7,078 nt of DNA from Thiobacillus sp. (GTDB lineage: Bacteria; Pseudomonadota; Gammaproteobacteria; Burkholderiales; Thiobacillaceae): positions 1-7,078 of the forward strand of contig JAIWOS010000050.1 of the NCBI GenBank assembly GCA_020217265.1. The letters run 5' to 3'. The position numbers and the translations under genes are program-made. The notes below the pieces were generated by a model. The model was not told the origin of the DNA. It saw only the letters and a list, made by a program, of their open reading frames with translations, and ran no database searches. The stretch's first letter is position 1, and each line of letters begins with the position of its first letter. Shown here one piece after another: positions 5,879-7,078 of this stretch.

Positions 5879-6870
5879 CGCGCCGCCTTCAATCGCAGGC
5901 TGATTTCCCCGCCATGGTAGGCGTGCAACGCGCCGTCGGCGCCACGCAGCAGAAACGCACCGTTGTCATCCACGCCCGCCGCAACGCCGTGCACCGACGG
6001 GCTGCCAGGCAGCTCCAGGCTGACCGGCCGGCCGGCATAGGCATCGAGCGCGCACCAGTCGTCACGCACGGCGGCAAAACCTTGCCGACCGAATGCGTCG
6101 ACAACTACCCGCATTTCACGCAGGCTGTCTGCCAGCAACTGGTTGCGATCGATGGCAACACCCATCTCGTCGAGATCGATCACGGCCTGATCGATCCCTT
6201 CCCGCTGGGCATCGCGCAGGCGCACATTCAGTCCCACGCCAACCACTGCAAAGCTCGGCCCGTCCAGATCGCCCTGCACTTCGATCAGCACCCCAGCCAG
6301 TTTTCGATAGCCGACAATGAGGTCGTTCGGCCACTTGAGCTGCGCCGCATGCGCGCTACGCCGATTCACAACCCGTGCAATCGCCAGCCCCACGGCCAGA
6401 CTCAGGCCGGCAATCGCCTGCAGTCCGCCGTCGAAACGCCACAGCACGGAAAACGTGAGGCTGCCGCCCGGCGTTGCGTGCCAGGTACGCCCCCGCCTGC
6501 CCCGGCCCGCAAATTGATGCTCGGCGGCAATCACTGTGCCATTCGGCGCACCCTCAAGTGCGGCCTTCATCAGAGCGCTGTTGGTCGAATCCACGCTATC
6601 GAGGACGCGCACGTCGAATCTGCCTGCCTCGTCCCCTAGCTGCTTGAGAATATCCGCGCAATCAAGCCAGTCGATGCGACCCGGCAGGCGATAGCCCCGC
6701 CCTGGTACCGCATGGATGCACAAACCCATTTTTTCGGCCTGCCCCAGAATATTGAACACACTGGCGCGCGAAAGTCCGAATTCGCACGCCAGGTCCTGCC
6801 CCGAATGGAAAGCGCCATCCGAGAGGCGTCGCACAAGGGGAAAAAACGTTTTATGGGGCCGGGTATGCAC
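5875..6870 (-). CDS. birA: bifunctional biotin ligase/repressor BirA
   Basis: BirA makes biotinyl-AMP and transfers biotin to a lysine of the carboxyl carrier protein of acetyl-CoA carboxylase. The 331 residues include an N-terminal winged helix (about 5-63: FHSGQDLACEFGLSRASVFN then VPGRGYRLP), so it is the long class able to repress transcription, as in E. coli. The catalytic core shows DSVDSTNS (91-98), the biotin loop GRGRRGRTW (122-130), KWPND (179-183), RKLAG with Lys190, and GVGLNV (211-216). The SH3-like C-terminal domain runs from about 277, ending HGGEISLRL. The start is a GTG at 6870; it gives the same N-terminal spacing as E. coli BirA, and no ATG lies in the first 40 codons. No Shine-Dalgarno precedes it. 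birA leads the birA-coaX-SPOR operon. No BirA operator (TTGTAAACC-like palindrome) is visible, so its targets lie elsewhere. Confidence 0.95.
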   Translation of the reverse strand: MHTRPHKTFFPLVRRLSDGAFHSGQDLACEFGLSRASVFNILGQAEKMGLCIHAVPGRGYRLPGRIDWLDCADILKQLGDEAGRFDVRVLDSVDSTNSALMKAALEGAPNGTVIAAEHQFAGRGRRGRTWHATPGGSLTFSVLWRFDGGLQAIAGLSLAVGLAIARVVNRRSAHAAQLKWPNDLIVGYRKLAGVLIEVQGDLDGPSFAVVGVGLNVRLRDAQREGIDQAVIDLDEMGVAIDRNQLLADSLREMRVVVDAFGRQGFAAVRDDWCALDAYAGRPVSLELPGSPSVHGVAAGVDDNGAFLLRGADGALHAYHGGEISLRLKAAR

Positions 6871-6876
6871 GCGGCG

Positions 6877-6882
6877 ATTTTA
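6877..6882 (-). promoter_or_regulatory. possible -10 element for the birA operon (TAAAAT)
   Basis: On the minus strand TAAAAT ends six bases before the GTG start of birA. Transcription from it would begin at or within a few bases of the start codon, giving a leaderless mRNA. No TTGACA-like hexamer lies 16-18 bases upstream (GACAAC is the nearest), so the call is tentative. The remainder of 6883-6992 holds only a minor 6-base inverted repeat, CAGAAA/TTTCTG (6930-6949). Confidence 0.35.
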
Positions 6883-6992
6883 CATGCTGCACTAGCCTGT
6901 TGTCGGGCGGTGGCAATGGGCTGTCCTGACAGAAAGCTGGATTTTTCTGCGCCCTGATTTCTTCAGTTCGTTGACTCGATTCTTTAGGCAAT

Positions 6993-7022
6993 AAAAAACC
7001 CCCACTTTATGGTGGGGGTTTT
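6993..7022 (-). terminator. intrinsic terminator of the rRNA operon
   Basis: Read on the minus strand, CCCCCAC (complement of 7012-7018) pairs with GTGGGGG (complement of 6999-7005) around a six-base loop, followed by six T (complement of 6993-6998). The flanking A/T bases extend the stem. It lies about 30 bases past the 5S rRNA 3' end and insulates birA from rRNA transcription. The + strand also has TTTT after the stem (7019-7022), so weak bidirectional action is possible, but no plus-strand gene needs it. Confidence 0.9.
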
Positions 7023-7051
7023 GGTGGTGCTTTTGTGCACGCTGTATAAGG

Positions 7052-7078
7052 AGTCTGACGATGACCTACTTTCACAGG
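7052..7078 (-). rRNA. rrf: 5S ribosomal RNA, 3' end only
   Basis: The complement of the last 27 bases reads CCTGTGAAAGTAGGTCATCG followed by TCAGACT. This matches the 3' tail of betaproteobacterial 5S rRNA (GCGAAAGTAGGTCATCGTCAG type). The exact 3' end is uncertain by a few bases. The rest of the 5S gene and presumably 23S and 16S lie beyond the right edge. The operon is transcribed toward birA. Confidence 0.88.

Noticed and set aside
5839..6639. Plus-strand ORF of 266 codons opposite birA.
   Set aside because: It is antisense to the well-supported birA coding frame and shows no domain signature.
6971..6999. TTGACT as a plus-strand -35 element near the rRNA terminator.
   Set aside because: No -10-like hexamer lies at 16-18 bases; that position falls in the A-rich terminator flank and no plus-strand gene follows in the window.

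Overview
The window reads as a GC-rich betaproteobacterial chromosome. Three things point there: the 5S rRNA 3' end at the right edge has the GAAAGTAGGTCATCGTCAG form common in that class; all the conserved genes have strongly G/C-biased third codon positions; and the ubiquinone genes (ubiC, ubiA) and the birA-coaX-SPOR gene order suit an aerobic or facultative betaproteobacterium. I cannot name the genus from sequence alone. No CRISPR array, transposase or tRNA gene is visible.

Left part, plus strand (1-2990): the 3' three-quarters of recG (branch-migrating DNA helicase), then ubiC (chorismate pyruvate-lyase) and ubiA (4-hydroxybenzoate polyprenyltransferase). ubiC and ubiA overlap by ATGA, so the first two committed steps of ubiquinone synthesis are translationally coupled: UbiC makes 4-hydroxybenzoate and UbiA prenylates it in the membrane.

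Middle part (2991-4490): clearly less GC-rich than its surroundings. It holds a single minus-strand LuxR-type regulator with an uncharacterised N-terminal region, a PAS-like middle and a C-terminal HTH. Between its start and the next gene lies a 239-base AT-richer gap. On the plus strand this gap carries a good sigma70-like promoter (4279-4308) and, about 140 bases later, a near-perfect intrinsic terminator (4429-4455), with no convincing ORF between them. This is the best candidate for something undescribed: a small RNA divergent from the regulator, with a CUCCUCC anti-Shine-Dalgarno-like segment and a hairpin loop exactly complementary to an upstream segment.

Right part, minus strand (4491-6870): a compact operon birA - coaX - SPOR-domain protein, with both junctions being 4-base ATGA overlaps. 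It joins biotin attachment and repression, the first step of coenzyme A synthesis, and a small membrane-anchored SPOR-like protein. A -10-like TAAAAT ends only six bases before the birA GTG start, suggesting a leaderless or very short-leader transcript. Upstream of birA, an rRNA operon ends in the same direction: the 3' tail of 5S rRNA (7052-7078) and a strong intrinsic terminator (6993-7022) separate it from birA.
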